NCBI RefSeq assembly: GCF_900608595.1
Contig: NZ_UWYY01000035.1
Coordinates: forward strand, 1 to 35,756
Reading direction: 5' to 3'
DNA from: Promicromonospora panici
GTDB lineage: Bacteria > Actinomycetota > Actinomycetes > Actinomycetales > Cellulomonadaceae
Length of the DNA: 35,756 nt
The translations under genes were made by a program, and so were the position numbers. The notes under the pieces are model-generated. The model did not search any database, was not told the origin of the DNA, and saw nothing but the letters and a program-made list of their open reading frames with translations. Below, one piece after another: positions 23,186 to 30,807 of the stretch. Numbering within the stretch: position 1 is the stretch's first letter; the number at the start of each line of letters is the position of its first letter.

Positions 23186-24070
23186 CTAGTCGTGGACCGG
23201 GTGCAGGAAGGTCAGGAAGTTGTGGAGGGCCGGGTTCTTGGACGTCCGGTCCCAGATGGCGTGCAGCTCGACGACGCCGTGCGGTACGTCGCCGAGCTCG
23301 AGGAACGTCACGCCGGGCAGCCCCAGCAGGCGGGCCGACTCGGGGACGAACGCCACGCCGCGTCCGGCGGCGACCAGCGAGCACATCGTCAGGATCTGGC
23401 TGACCACGTGCACGACGTTGGCGTGCTCGACGGTGATGTACCGGACCACCATGTCGTAGAAGTAGCGCGCCTTGGTCGGGTGATGCCCGATCAGCGGCTG
23501 CTCGCGCAGGTCGGCGACGACCACCGGCCGGTCCAGCCGGGTGAGCGGGTGCCCGTGCGGGACGGCGAGGACGAGGTCCTCGGACAGCAGGAGCCGTGAG
23601 TCGAAGCTCTCCTGGTCGAACGGGGGACGGCCGAGCGCCAGGTCGAGCTCGCCCCGGCGGATCGCCTCGATCTGCTCGATCGTGACGAGCTCCCGGAGAT
23701 CGAGGTCGACGTCGGGCATGAACTCGGCGATCTCCTGGACGAGCGTGCCCAGGAGGCTGAACCCCGAGGCGGCGGTGAACCCGAGGCGCAGGACGCCGGC
23801 CCGGCCCGCGGCGATCCGCCGGGCCAGGGCCGGGGCGGCGTCGGCGGCGGTGAGCAGACGCCGGGCCTCCTCCAGGAACACGGTGCCCGCAGTCGTCAGC
23901 TCGACGTGCCGGTTGTCCCGCTCCAGGAGCGCGACGCCGACGGCGCGCTCGAGCTTCTGGACCTGCCGGCTCAGTGGTGGCTGGGTCATGTTGAGCCGCG
24001 CGGCGGCGCGGCCGAAGTGCAGTTCTTCCGCCACTGCCAGGAAGCAGCGGACCTGGTCGAGGGTGTACAC
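23186..24070 (-). CDS. LysR family transcriptional regulator
   Basis: This 294-residue LysR protein has an N-terminal winged helix (LHFGRAAARLNMTQPPLSRQVQKLERAVGVALLERDNRHVELTTAG, in two parts), a linker helix and a periplasmic-binding-protein-like effector domain. The start is GTG 24070 with a GGAAGG Shine-Dalgarno. It is divergent from tctC and upstream of the kdgD-ALDH-gudD operon, and both promoters carry the same 55-bp element. I infer that it controls both hexarate uptake and breakdown, with a hexarate or pathway intermediate as inducer. Its own start codon lies within one arm of the inverted repeat at 24069-24121, suggesting autoregulation. Confidence 0.92.
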   Translation of the reverse strand: MYTLDQVRCFLAVAEELHFGRAAARLNMTQPPLSRQVQKLERAVGVALLERDNRHVELTTAGTVFLEEARRLLTAADAAPALARRIAAGRAGVLRLGFTAASGFSLLGTLVQEIAEFMPDVDLDLRELVTIEQIEAIRRGELDLALGRPPFDQESFDSRLLLSEDLVLAVPHGHPLTRLDRPVVVADLREQPLIGHHPTKARYFYDMVVRYITVEHANVVHVVSQILTMCSLVAAGRGVAFVPESARLLGLPGVTFLELGDVPHGVVELHAIWDRTSKNPALHNFLTFLHPVHD

Positions 24071-24121
24071 GATGCCTTCCGAGAATCAAGCAATGCAGTA
24101 AGAGGCTTAGACAGGCATCGT
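24069..24121. promoter_or_regulatory. Inverted repeat ACGATGCCT-N35-AGGCATCGT in the lysR/tctC spacer
   Basis: Perfect 9-bp arms (24069-24077, 24113-24121) flank the spacer. The right arm belongs to the shared 55-bp element and the left arm overlaps the lysR GTG. The paired sites suggest a LysR tetramer that activates tctC and represses lysR. Confidence 0.55.
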
Positions 24122-24137
24122 ATGGCGTTCCTATGCT
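24083..24137 (+). promoter_or_regulatory. Shared 55-bp promoter/operator element, copy 2 (tctCBA operon)
   Basis: It carries -35 TAGACA (24108-24113), an 18-nt spacer and -10 TATGCT (24132-24137), about 50 nt before the tctC start. It matches the kdgD promoter element at 39 of 55 positions with the same box spacing. Confidence 0.65.
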
Positions 24138-24187
24138 CAACGCCCGACCGGGATCCCCTGTTCAGAATCTCAATGAGGAGAGCTGTG

Positions 24188-25207
24188 ATGACAACTCTTT
24201 CGCGCAGAAGCCCGCGCATCCGCCGGGCCCTGCTGGGTGCGACCGCCGCCGGCGCCGCGCTGACCCTTGCCGCGTGCGGCGGGAACGTGGGCGCCGCGGG
24301 CGGCGGCGAGGGCGCTGACTTCCCGACCGGCCCCGTGACCATCTCGGTGGGTGCGGAGGCCGGCGGCTCCACCGACGTGATCGCCCGCGCCGTGGCCGAG
24401 GGCATGGCCGAGGACCTCGGGGTGGCGGTGCCCGTCGTGAACCGGGCGGGGGCCAACGGCGCCCTGGCCACCGAGGAAGTGGCGGGCAAGCCCGCCGACG
24501 GGTACGAGCTGGTGATTCTCAACGCGTCCCTGATCACGATCACGCCCCTGGCGGTGTCCGAGGACGAGGCGGTGGACATCGCCGACCTCGACGTGCTCAA
24601 GGGCCTCTCCCAGGACGACTACGTGCTGATCGCCAGCCCGGAGTCCGGTTTCGAGACCCTCGACGACCTCAAGGACGCGTCCGGCGAGATCAAGTACGGC
24701 ACCACCGGTGTGGGCACCGGCTCGCAGCTCGCGCAGGCCGTGCTGTTCAAGCAGGCCGAGATCGACGGCACCGCCGTCCCGTTCGACTCCGGCTCGCCCG
24801 CGCTCACCGCCGTCGTCGGCGACCAGGTGCAGGTGGCCACCGTGCAGCTCGGTGAGGCCAAGCCGCAGATCGACGCCGGGAACGTGGTGCCGCTGCTGGC
24901 GTTCTCCGCCGAGCGGAACCAGTTCCTGCCCGACGTGCCGACCGCGGTCGAGGAGGGCTACGACGTGCCCGTCTCGCAGTACCGCGCGGTCGCCGCGCCC
25001 AAGGGCCTGCCCGAGGACGTCAAGGCCCGGCTGATCGAGTCGATCGACGCCACCATCGCGACGGACGCCTACAAGGAGTTCAACGAGAACAACCTCTTCA
25101 CGCCGCACGAGATCTCGGGCGACGAGGTCACCACGGAGTGGACCGAGCTCGGCGAGAAGTACCGGGCGCTCACCGAGGAGTACGACATCAACCTCGCGGA
25201 AGGCTGA
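24188..25207 (+). CDS. tctC: Tripartite tricarboxylate transporter substrate-binding lipoprotein (TctC)
   Basis: This 339-residue protein has a lipoprotein signal (RRALLGATAAGAALTLAAC, lipidated Cys30), a short Gly/Ala linker, then the TctC/Bug fold. That fold starts at FPTGPVTISVGAEAGGSTDVIAR and contains KYGTTGVGTGSQLA and a C-terminal helical closing segment. Such proteins bind carboxylates and deliver them to a TctAB membrane complex. ATG 24188 has AGGAG 7 nt upstream, and an earlier in-frame ATG at 24173 lacks one. The shared promoter element with the kdgD operon suggests that glucarate, galactarate or a related hexarate is the ligand, rather than citrate. That is inference. Confidence 0.92.
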   Translation: MTTLSRRSPRIRRALLGATAAGAALTLAACGGNVGAAGGGEGADFPTGPVTISVGAEAGGSTDVIARAVAEGMAEDLGVAVPVVNRAGANGALATEEVAGKPADGYELVILNASLITITPLAVSEDEAVDIADLDVLKGLSQDDYVLIASPESGFETLDDLKDASGEIKYGTTGVGTGSQLAQAVLFKQAEIDGTAVPFDSGSPALTAVVGDQVQVATVQLGEAKPQIDAGNVVPLLAFSAERNQFLPDVPTAVEEGYDVPVSQYRAVAAPKGLPEDVKARLIESIDATIATDAYKEFNENNLFTPHEISGDEVTTEWTELGEKYRALTEEYDINLAEG

Positions 25208-25213
25208 GCGGTC

Positions 25214-25714
25214 GTGGAGAGCACAGCTGTCGATCCGGCCGGCCCGGCCGGCGCACTGGCTGACGACGCGCCGCCGTCCGCCGGCCCGGTGGCGAACCTC
25301 GCCGCCTGCGTGGTGACGACCGGCGTCGGCGTGGCCGGCGTGGTGGGGGCGACGGCGCTGGGCCTGGGCACACCCGCGCAGCCGGGTGCGGGGCTCTGGC
25401 CGCTGGCGATCAGCGTCGCCATGGTGGTGCTGTCGCTCGCCCAGCTGCTCGTCGGACGCCGCGGCGGCGACGGTGAGAAGTTCTCCCGGTACTCGTGGCT
25501 CTCGCTGGCCGGCCTCGCGACCCTGCTCGGGCTCGTGGCGCTGCTGCCCGTGATCGGCTTCGAGATCCCCGCGCTGCTGCTGAGCCTCGTCTGGATGAGG
25601 TTTCTCGGCGGGGAGTCCTGGCGCTCCGCCGTCCTGTACTCGGTGCTCGTCGTGGGAGTGCTCTACGGGGTCTTCGTCGGGGCGCTCGGTACGAACGTCC
25701 CGCACCTCCTCTGA
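25214..25714 (+). CDS. tctB: Tripartite tricarboxylate transporter small membrane subunit (TctB)
   Basis: This 166-residue protein has an Ala/Pro-rich N-terminus and four hydrophobic segments, as usual for the poorly conserved small TctB subunit that pairs with TctA. The sequence GLGTPAQPGAGLWPLAISVAMVVLSLAQLLV after TM1 matches the family pattern of a G-x-P-x-x-G-P-G-x-W-P-type loop. The start is GTG 25214, 6 nt after tctC. It lies between tctC and tctA in the standard C-B-A order. Confidence 0.88.
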   Translation: MESTAVDPAGPAGALADDAPPSAGPVANLAACVVTTGVGVAGVVGATALGLGTPAQPGAGLWPLAISVAMVVLSLAQLLVGRRGGDGEKFSRYSWLSLAGLATLLGLVALLPVIGFEIPALLLSLVWMRFLGGESWRSAVLYSVLVVGVLYGVFVGALGTNVPHLL

Positions 25715-25755
25715 CCTGACCGCACCGCTCAGACTGCACCACAAGGGAATCGCAC

Positions 25756-27303
25756 GTGGAATCGCTGCAGAACGTCCTCGCCGGCTTCGCCGTCGTGCTG
25801 GAACCGACGAACCTCCTGTACTGCCTGGTCGGGGTGGTCATCGGCATGCTCATCGGGGTGCTGCCGGGCCTCGGCCCGGCGGCCACCATCGCCATCCTGC
25901 TCCCGCTGACCTACGGGGTGGAGCCGGTCACCGCGATCATCATGCTCGCCGGGATCTTCTACGGTGCCCAGTACGGCGGCACCATCACCTCGGTGCTGCT
26001 GCGGCTGCCCGGTGAGGCCAGCTCCGTGGTCACCGTCCTGGACGGGCACGCGCTCGCCCGCCAGGGGCGCGCGGGGACGGCGCTCGGCGTCGCCGCCGTC
26101 GGCTCGTTCATCGGTGGCACCGTCGCCATCATCGGTCTGACGTTCCTCGCGCCGCTGGTGGCGGGCTTCGCCCTCGACTTCGGGCCGCCCGAGTACGCGG
26201 CCCTCGCCCTCCTGGGCATCCTGCTGGTCTCGACGATCGCGTCGGGCGCGCGTGTCAAGGCGCTCATCGCGGCCACGATCGGGCTCCTGCTGGCCACCGT
26301 CGGGCGCGACGCGTTCACGGGCGCCGAACGGTTCACGTTCGACAACCTGAGCCTGGCCGACGGCATCGACTTCGTCCCCGTCGCCATGGGCCTGTTCGGC
26401 CTCGGCGAGATCCTCTACAACCTGGAGGAGCGGCACCGCGCGGTGCAGGCGCCCGGCAAGGTCGCCAACGCCTGGCCCTCCCGCAAGGACCTGCGGGAGT
26501 CCTCCGGCGCCGTGACCCGCGGTTCCGTGCTCGGGTTCTTCCTCGGCATCCTGCCCGGCGGCGGCGCGACCATCGCCTCCATGGCGGCGTATGCCGCAGA
26601 GAAGAGGCGTGCCAAGGACCCGAGCCGGTTCGGCAAGGGCGCCATCGAGGGCGTCGCCGGCCCGGAGACGGCGAACAACGCCGCCGCCACCAGCTCGTTC
26701 ATCCCGCTGCTCACCCTCGGCATCCCCGCCAACGCGACCATGGCGCTGATGTTCGGCGCGCTGCTCATCCAGGGCATCACGCCCGGCCCGCAGCTCGTGA
26801 CCGAGCATCCCGAGCTGTTCTGGGGCGTCGTCAACTCGATGTACATCGGCAACGTGCTGCTGCTGATCATGTCGATCCCGCTGGTGGGCCTCTTCGTCCG
26901 CATCCTGCGGGTGCGCGCGGCGATCCTCGCCCCCGTCACCGCGCTGATCACCATGATCGGCGCCTTCACGATCAACAACTCCGTCTTCGACGTGCTGCTG
27001 GTCGTCGTCTTCGGCGCCATCGGCTACCTGATGAAGAAGTTCGGCTTCGAGCCCGGGCCGCTCGTCCTGGCGTTCGTGCTGGGCTCGCTGCTGGAGGACA
27101 GCCTGCGGCGCTCGCTGCTGATGTTCGACGGCTCCGCGGCCGGCTTCTTCACCCGCCCGATCTCCGCGACGCTGCTGGTGGCGTTCGTGGTGGTGGCGGT
27201 GCTGCCCCTGGTCCGGTCGGTCCGGGGGCGGCGGACGGCGGGGTCTGGGTCGGGGTCGGCGTCTGGTGGGTCCGTGCAGAACCGAGAGGAAGAGTCAGTA
27301 TGA
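25756..27303 (+). CDS. tctA: Tripartite tricarboxylate transporter large membrane subunit (TctA)
   Basis: This 515-residue integral membrane protein has about 11-12 helices. It has the family repeats GVLPGLGPAATIAILLPLTYG near the N-terminus and FLGILPGGGATIASMAAYAAEK in the middle, plus FYGAQYGGTITSVLLRLPGE and GPETANNAAATSSFIPLLTLGIP. It forms the translocation channel of the TctCBA importer, powered by an ion gradient. The start is GTG 25756 with an AAGGGA Shine-Dalgarno. The C-terminal tail is Gly/Ser-rich. Its stop overlaps the universal stress protein start by 4 nt (ATGA). Confidence 0.95.
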   Translation: MESLQNVLAGFAVVLEPTNLLYCLVGVVIGMLIGVLPGLGPAATIAILLPLTYGVEPVTAIIMLAGIFYGAQYGGTITSVLLRLPGEASSVVTVLDGHALARQGRAGTALGVAAVGSFIGGTVAIIGLTFLAPLVAGFALDFGPPEYAALALLGILLVSTIASGARVKALIAATIGLLLATVGRDAFTGAERFTFDNLSLADGIDFVPVAMGLFGLGEILYNLEERHRAVQAPGKVANAWPSRKDLRESSGAVTRGSVLGFFLGILPGGGATIASMAAYAAEKRRAKDPSRFGKGAIEGVAGPETANNAAATSSFIPLLTLGIPANATMALMFGALLIQGITPGPQLVTEHPELFWGVVNSMYIGNVLLLIMSIPLVGLFVRILRVRAAILAPVTALITMIGAFTINNSVFDVLLVVVFGAIGYLMKKFGFEPGPLVLAFVLGSLLEDSLRRSLLMFDGSAAGFFTRPISATLLVAFVVVAVLPLVRSVRGRRTAGSGSGSASGGSVQNREEESV

Positions 27304-27695
27304 GCATCGTCGTGGGCTACGTCCCCACTCCCGCGGGGGAGGCCGCCGCACAGGCGGCGATCACCGAGGCCGGACTGCGGGGCGAGGACCTGCTGGTCGT
27401 GAACTCGGCGCGGGAGGGTTCGCTGGTGGAGACTACGGTCGCCTCGGACGAGGACCTCTCCCGGGTGCTCGCCTCCGCCAAGGATGCCGGCGTGCGGGCG
27501 GAAGTGGTGCGCGGCACGCACCGCGACGACTTCACCGACGAGATCCTCGACCTGGCCGAGCAGCACGACGCCTCGCTGATCGTGATCGGCCTGCGACGGC
27601 GCAGCACGGTGGGCAAGTTCATCATGGGCTCGGTGGCGCAGCGCATCCTGCTGCAGGCGGAGCACCCGGTGCTGGCGGTCAAGCCGCCGCGCTGA
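27300..27695 (+). CDS. Universal stress protein (UspA family)
   Basis: This 131-residue single UspA domain has the C-terminal ATP-binding type loop (IGLRRRSTVGKFIMGSVAQ, with Gly97, Gly105, Gly110-Ser111) and ends in HPVLAVKPPR, typical of the fold. The first loop is short (YVPTPAGEAA). Its ATG overlaps the tctA stop codon, so it is translationally coupled to the transporter. Usp domains are known to regulate some transporters such as the TRAP system TeaABC (TeaD). A similar modulatory role for TctCBA is a reasonable hypothesis, not shown. Confidence 0.92.
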   Translation: MSIVVGYVPTPAGEAAAQAAITEAGLRGEDLLVVNSAREGSLVETTVASDEDLSRVLASAKDAGVRAEVVRGTHRDDFTDEILDLAEQHDASLIVIGLRRRSTVGKFIMGSVAQRILLQAEHPVLAVKPPR

Positions 27696-27746
27696 CCGGT
27701 TGGGGCTGTCGCTGGCGGCTGGCGGCCGGCGGGCGTGGGGCGCGGG

Positions 27747-28442
27747 TCAGGGGGCGGTGGGGTGGCCGGACTCCTGGAGGAGGCGGCGGCGCGAGCCCGC
27801 CAGGTGAACCCGCATCGCCGCGGAAGCGGCTAGCGGGTCTCGGGCCTCCAGCGCCGCGAGCACGGCGCGGTGCTCCTGCACGACGGCGGCGAAGCGGCCG
27901 CCGTCGTGCCGGTCCAGCCGGCCGCGCGGCATGGCGATCATCTGGGGGCCCAGCCGGTCCAGGGACTCCAGCAGGAACCGGTTGGCGGCCGACTCGGCCA
28001 CCAGCCGGTGGAACGCGAAGTCGTGCTGCATGGCGGTGGCCGGATGGCCGTCGGACGCCGCCAGTAAGTCGAGCCGGTCCGCCAGCGCCGCGAGCTGCGT
28101 CGGCGTGCGCCGGGTGGCGGCGAGTGCGGCGGCCTCGGTTTCCAGCGCCAGGCGGTATTCGACCAGCGCGAGCCGGTCCTCCAGCGAGCGGGCCAGCGGC
28201 CGGGCGCCGCCGTCGGCGTCGGCGGCCGGGGGAGTGAGCGCGTAGCTGCCGCTGCCGCGCCGCGTGTGGACCAGGCCCTCGAGATTCAGGCGGCCGATCG
28301 CCTCGCGGACGACCGTTCGGCTGACCCCGTGCTCGGTGGCGAGCCGCGGCTCGCTGGGCAGCTTCTCGCCCGGCGCGATCTCGCCGTTGACGATGCGGGT
28401 CCGCAGCGTATCCACCAGGGTGCCGCTCAGGGTCTGGGCCAT
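27747..28442 (-). CDS. GntR family regulator, FadR/FCD subgroup
   Basis: This 231-residue regulator has an N-terminal winged helix (LPSEPRLATEHGVSRTVVREAIGRLNLEGLVHTRRGSGSY in two parts) and an all-helical FCD ligand domain. Candidate metal ligands are in HDFAFHRLVAES and VVQEHRAVLAAL. FCD regulators commonly bind sugar acids or other carboxylates and repress catabolic genes. It lies 95 nt downstream of the talarate/galactarate dehydratase-like gene on the same strand, with a large palindromic repeat between them. The likely operator is CATACA-N11-TGTATG at 29711-29733. ATG 28442 has GAGG rather close (2 nt). Confidence 0.92.
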   Translation of the reverse strand: MAQTLSGTLVDTLRTRIVNGEIAPGEKLPSEPRLATEHGVSRTVVREAIGRLNLEGLVHTRRGSGSYALTPPAADADGGARPLARSLEDRLALVEYRLALETEAAALAATRRTPTQLAALADRLDLLAASDGHPATAMQHDFAFHRLVAESAANRFLLESLDRLGPQMIAMPRGRLDRHDGGRFAAVVQEHRAVLAALEARDPLAASAAMRVHLAGSRRRLLQESGHPTAP

Positions 28443-28463
28443 GTCCTCATGCTTCCATCCGCT

Positions 28464-28532
28464 CCTTGTTGTGGGCGTGATCCTTGCGACCTCCCGCCCG
28501 TCTTAGGCGCAATGTTCGCGCCCACAGCAAGG
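28464..28532. repeat. Palindromic repeat element, copy A
   Basis: This 69-bp imperfect inverted repeat runs from CCTTG to CAAGG. It begins 4 nt after the stop codon of the dehydratase-like gene and precedes gntR. It shares its left arm core TTGTGGGCGTGA, the right arm AGGCGCAA and the ends with copy B at 30710-30780. Likely roles are a terminator for the dehydratase transcript or a REP-like element. Confidence 0.7.
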
Positions 28533-28536
28533 AAGT

Positions 28537-29679
28537 TCAGTGCGTGAAGGTGGCCGTGTCCGTGGTCCAGGCGCGGGCCTGGTCGCTGAGGGTGACGCCG
28601 AGGCCTGGGCGGTCCGGGACGAGCATGCGGCCGTCCTTCGTCTCCAGCCGCTCGTTGAACAGCGGGTCGAGCCAGTCGAAGTGCTCCACCCAGGGCTCGC
28701 GCGGGTACGTGGCGGCCAGGTGCAGGTGGATCTCCATCGCGAAGTGCGGCGCGAGGTCCAGGCCGGCCTGGTCGGCGAGCGTGAGCAGGCGCAGGAACTG
28801 TGTGATGCCGCCCACGCGCGGTGCGTCCGGCTGGATGACGTCGCACGCGCGGGTGGCGATGAGCCGCTCGTGCTCCGCGACCGACGCGAGCATCTCGCCC
28901 GTGGCGACCGGCGTGTCCAGCGCGGCGGCGAGGGCGGCGTGGCCCTCGGCGTCGTACGCGTCCAGCGGCTCCTCGATCCAGACCAGGTCGAACTCCTCCA
29001 GGCGCCGGCCCATGCGCAGGGCGGTGCCGCGGTCCCACTGCTGGTTCGCGTCGACCATGAGCGGGACGTCGGGGCCGATGTGCTCCCGGACGGCGGCGAC
29101 GCGGGCGAGGTCGCGGGTGGCGTCGGGCAGGCCGACCTTGATCTTGATGCCGCCGATGCCCTCGGTGATCGACCGGCTCGCGCGCTCCTTCACCTCCTCG
29201 ATGCTCGCGTTCAGGAAGCCGCCCGAGGTGTTGTACGTGCGCACGGAGTCGCGGTGGGCGCCGAGCAGCTTGGCCAGGGGCAGGCCCGCGCGCTTGGCCT
29301 TGAGGTCGTACAGGGCGATGTCGATGGCGGCCAGCGCCTGGGTCGCCAATCCCGAACGGCCCACCGACGCGCCCGCCCACACCAGCTTCGTGTAGAGCTT
29401 GGCGATGTCGTTGGGGTCCTCGCCGACGGCGGTCTGCGCCACCTCCTTGGCGTGCGCGTACTGGGCGGGACCGCCGGCGCGCTTGGAGTAGGAGAACCCG
29501 ACGCCCTCGAATCCCTGCTCCGTGGTGATCTCCGCGAAGAGGAAGACGACCTCGGTCATGGGCTTCTGGCGGCCGGTGAAGACCTTGGCGTCGGAGATGG
29601 CGGTGGCCAGCGGAAGCGTAGCGGTCGAGAGCCGCACGGTCCGGATGGCGTCGGGCTGGTAGGCGGGCTGGTAGGGCAT
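28537..29679 (-). CDS. Enolase-superfamily sugar acid dehydratase, L-talarate/galactarate dehydratase-like
   Basis: This 380-residue mandelate racemase-group enzyme has Lys179-x-Lys181 (GIKIKVG), Asp210 (VDANQQWDRG), Glu236 (WIEEPLDAYD), Glu262 (ATGEML) and His312 (LAPHFAMEIHLHLAATYP). These residues sit at a constant offset of about 16 from the Salmonella L-talarate/galactarate dehydratase as I remember it. The blocks DAPRVGGITQFL and PWVEHFDWLDPLFNE are also shared. The product would be 5-dehydro-4-deoxyglucarate, which the kdgD operon consumes. ATG 29679 has AAAGGAG. The downstream GntR and the operator at 29711-29733 suggest separate induction from glucarate use. Other acid-sugar substrates remain possible. 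Confidence 0.88.
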   Translation of the reverse strand: MPYQPAYQPDAIRTVRLSTATLPLATAISDAKVFTGRQKPMTEVVFLFAEITTEQGFEGVGFSYSKRAGGPAQYAHAKEVAQTAVGEDPNDIAKLYTKLVWAGASVGRSGLATQALAAIDIALYDLKAKRAGLPLAKLLGAHRDSVRTYNTSGGFLNASIEEVKERASRSITEGIGGIKIKVGLPDATRDLARVAAVREHIGPDVPLMVDANQQWDRGTALRMGRRLEEFDLVWIEEPLDAYDAEGHAALAAALDTPVATGEMLASVAEHERLIATRACDVIQPDAPRVGGITQFLRLLTLADQAGLDLAPHFAMEIHLHLAATYPREPWVEHFDWLDPLFNERLETKDGRMLVPDRPGLGVTLSDQARAWTTDTATFTH

Positions 29680-29710
29680 GACGCTCCTTTGCGAGGGGTG
29701 TGCAAGTGAG

Positions 29711-29733
29711 CATACAAATAACGAACCTGTATG
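29711..29733. promoter_or_regulatory. Candidate GntR operator CATACA-N11-TGTATG
   Basis: A perfect 6-bp inverted repeat with an 11-nt spacer sits in the 80-bp AT-rich divergent spacer between the dehydratase-like gene and the NAD-binding protein gene. It could control both. The nearby GntR/FCD protein is the likely binder. Confidence 0.55.
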
Positions 29734-29759
29734 ACGAATATGGATGGCACTCTGAGCCC

Positions 29760-30701
29760 ATGACCACGCATCTCGTCGTCGGCGCAGGCCCCGTCGGCAC
29801 CGCCCTCGCGTCCCGGCTCTCGCAGGCCGGCCGCACCGTCCGCGTCGTGACCCGCTCCGGTGGCGGACCCGAGCTTCCCCGCGTCGAGCGGATTGCCCTC
29901 GACGCGACCGACGCGACGGCGCTCGCGGACGCCGCGCGCGGCGTCGGCGTGCTGTACAACTGCGCGAACCCCGGGCCCTACCTGGAGTGGGAGCGCGGAT
30001 GGCCGCCGCTGGCGGCCTCGGTGCTGCACGCGGCCGAGACGTCGGGCGCGGTGCTCGTCACCCTCGGGAACCTCTACGGTTACGGCCCGGTGGATGGTCC
30101 GATGACGCGGGACCGGGCGCTCGCGCCGTCGGGCCCCCTGGGCGAGGTCCGGGCCCGGATGTGGCAGGACGCGCTCGCCGCGCACCGGGCCGGCCGCGTG
30201 CGGGTCACGGAGGCGCGTGCCTCCGACTACATCGGGCCGTCCGTGCCCGACTCGCACGGGCTGCTGCCGATGTACGCGGCCGCCACCCTCGCCGGGAAGC
30301 CGGCGTTCGTCGTGGCGGACCCGGACCAGCCGCACACCTGGACCGCCGTCGACGACGTCGTCGCGACCCTCATCGCGCTCGGCGCCGACGACCGGGCCTG
30401 GGGCTCGCCGTGGCTCGTGCCGTCGAACCCGCCGGCGACCGTCCGCGAGGTGCTGCGCGAGCTGGGCACCCGGGCCGGGACGGGCGAACCTCGGCTGCGG
30501 CGCGTGCCGCGGGTCGCGCTGCGCACCGGCGGCCTCGCCCTGCCGGTGGTGCGGGCTGCGCTGGGCGTGCTGTACCAGTTCGACCGGCCGTTCGTCGCCG
30601 ACGGGTCCGACACCAGCAACGTGCTCGGCGTCCGGCCGACGCCGTGGACGCAGGTGCTGGACGCGACGTCGGCGGCGTGGCGCGCCCGCACGACTGAGTA
30701 A
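29760..30701 (+). CDS. NAD-dependent epimerase/dehydratase family protein
   Basis: This 313-residue extended-SDR-like protein has Rossmann motif VVGAGPVG (6-13) and NCANPGPYLEWERGWPP in place of the usual active-site entry. It also has NLYGYGPVDGPM, where a Tyr of the SDR type may sit, and a C-terminal half with WTAVDDVVATLIAL as in nucleotide-sugar epimerases. I cannot name the substrate. It is divergent from the dehydratase-like gene across a shared candidate GntR operator, so a role in sugar-acid metabolism is plausible. ATG 29760 lacks a good Shine-Dalgarno; a GAATAT box at 29736-29741 would give a very short leader. A palindromic repeat follows 9 nt after the stop. Confidence 0.8.
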   Translation: MTTHLVVGAGPVGTALASRLSQAGRTVRVVTRSGGGPELPRVERIALDATDATALADAARGVGVLYNCANPGPYLEWERGWPPLAASVLHAAETSGAVLVTLGNLYGYGPVDGPMTRDRALAPSGPLGEVRARMWQDALAAHRAGRVRVTEARASDYIGPSVPDSHGLLPMYAAATLAGKPAFVVADPDQPHTWTAVDDVVATLIALGADDRAWGSPWLVPSNPPATVREVLRELGTRAGTGEPRLRRVPRVALRTGGLALPVVRAALGVLYQFDRPFVADGSDTSNVLGVRPTPWTQVLDATSAAWRARTTE

Positions 30702-30709
30702 CGCACCTG

Positions 30710-30780
30710 CCTTGGTTGTGGGCGTGACCGTTGCGCCTAAAACCGGCAGGTAGGCGCAACCGTTGCGCTCACAAGCAAGG
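30710..30780. repeat. Palindromic repeat element, copy B
   Basis: In this 71-bp inverted repeat, the two 30-nt arms match at 25 of 30 positions around an 11-nt loop (AAACCGGCAGG). It starts 9 nt after the stop codon at 30701 and is the sister of copy A at 28464-28532. It may act as a terminator between the NAD-binding protein gene and the metal operon. Confidence 0.7.
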
Positions 30781-30807
30781 GGTCGTGGCGTCGGGGCGGA
30801 GCGGCTG

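Noticed and set aside
29760..30701. Uronate dehydrogenase feeding the hexarate pathway
   Set aside because: It is an SDR-fold protein in the right context, but the N-terminal and active-site sequences do not look like uronate dehydrogenase and it is longer. I keep the substrate open.
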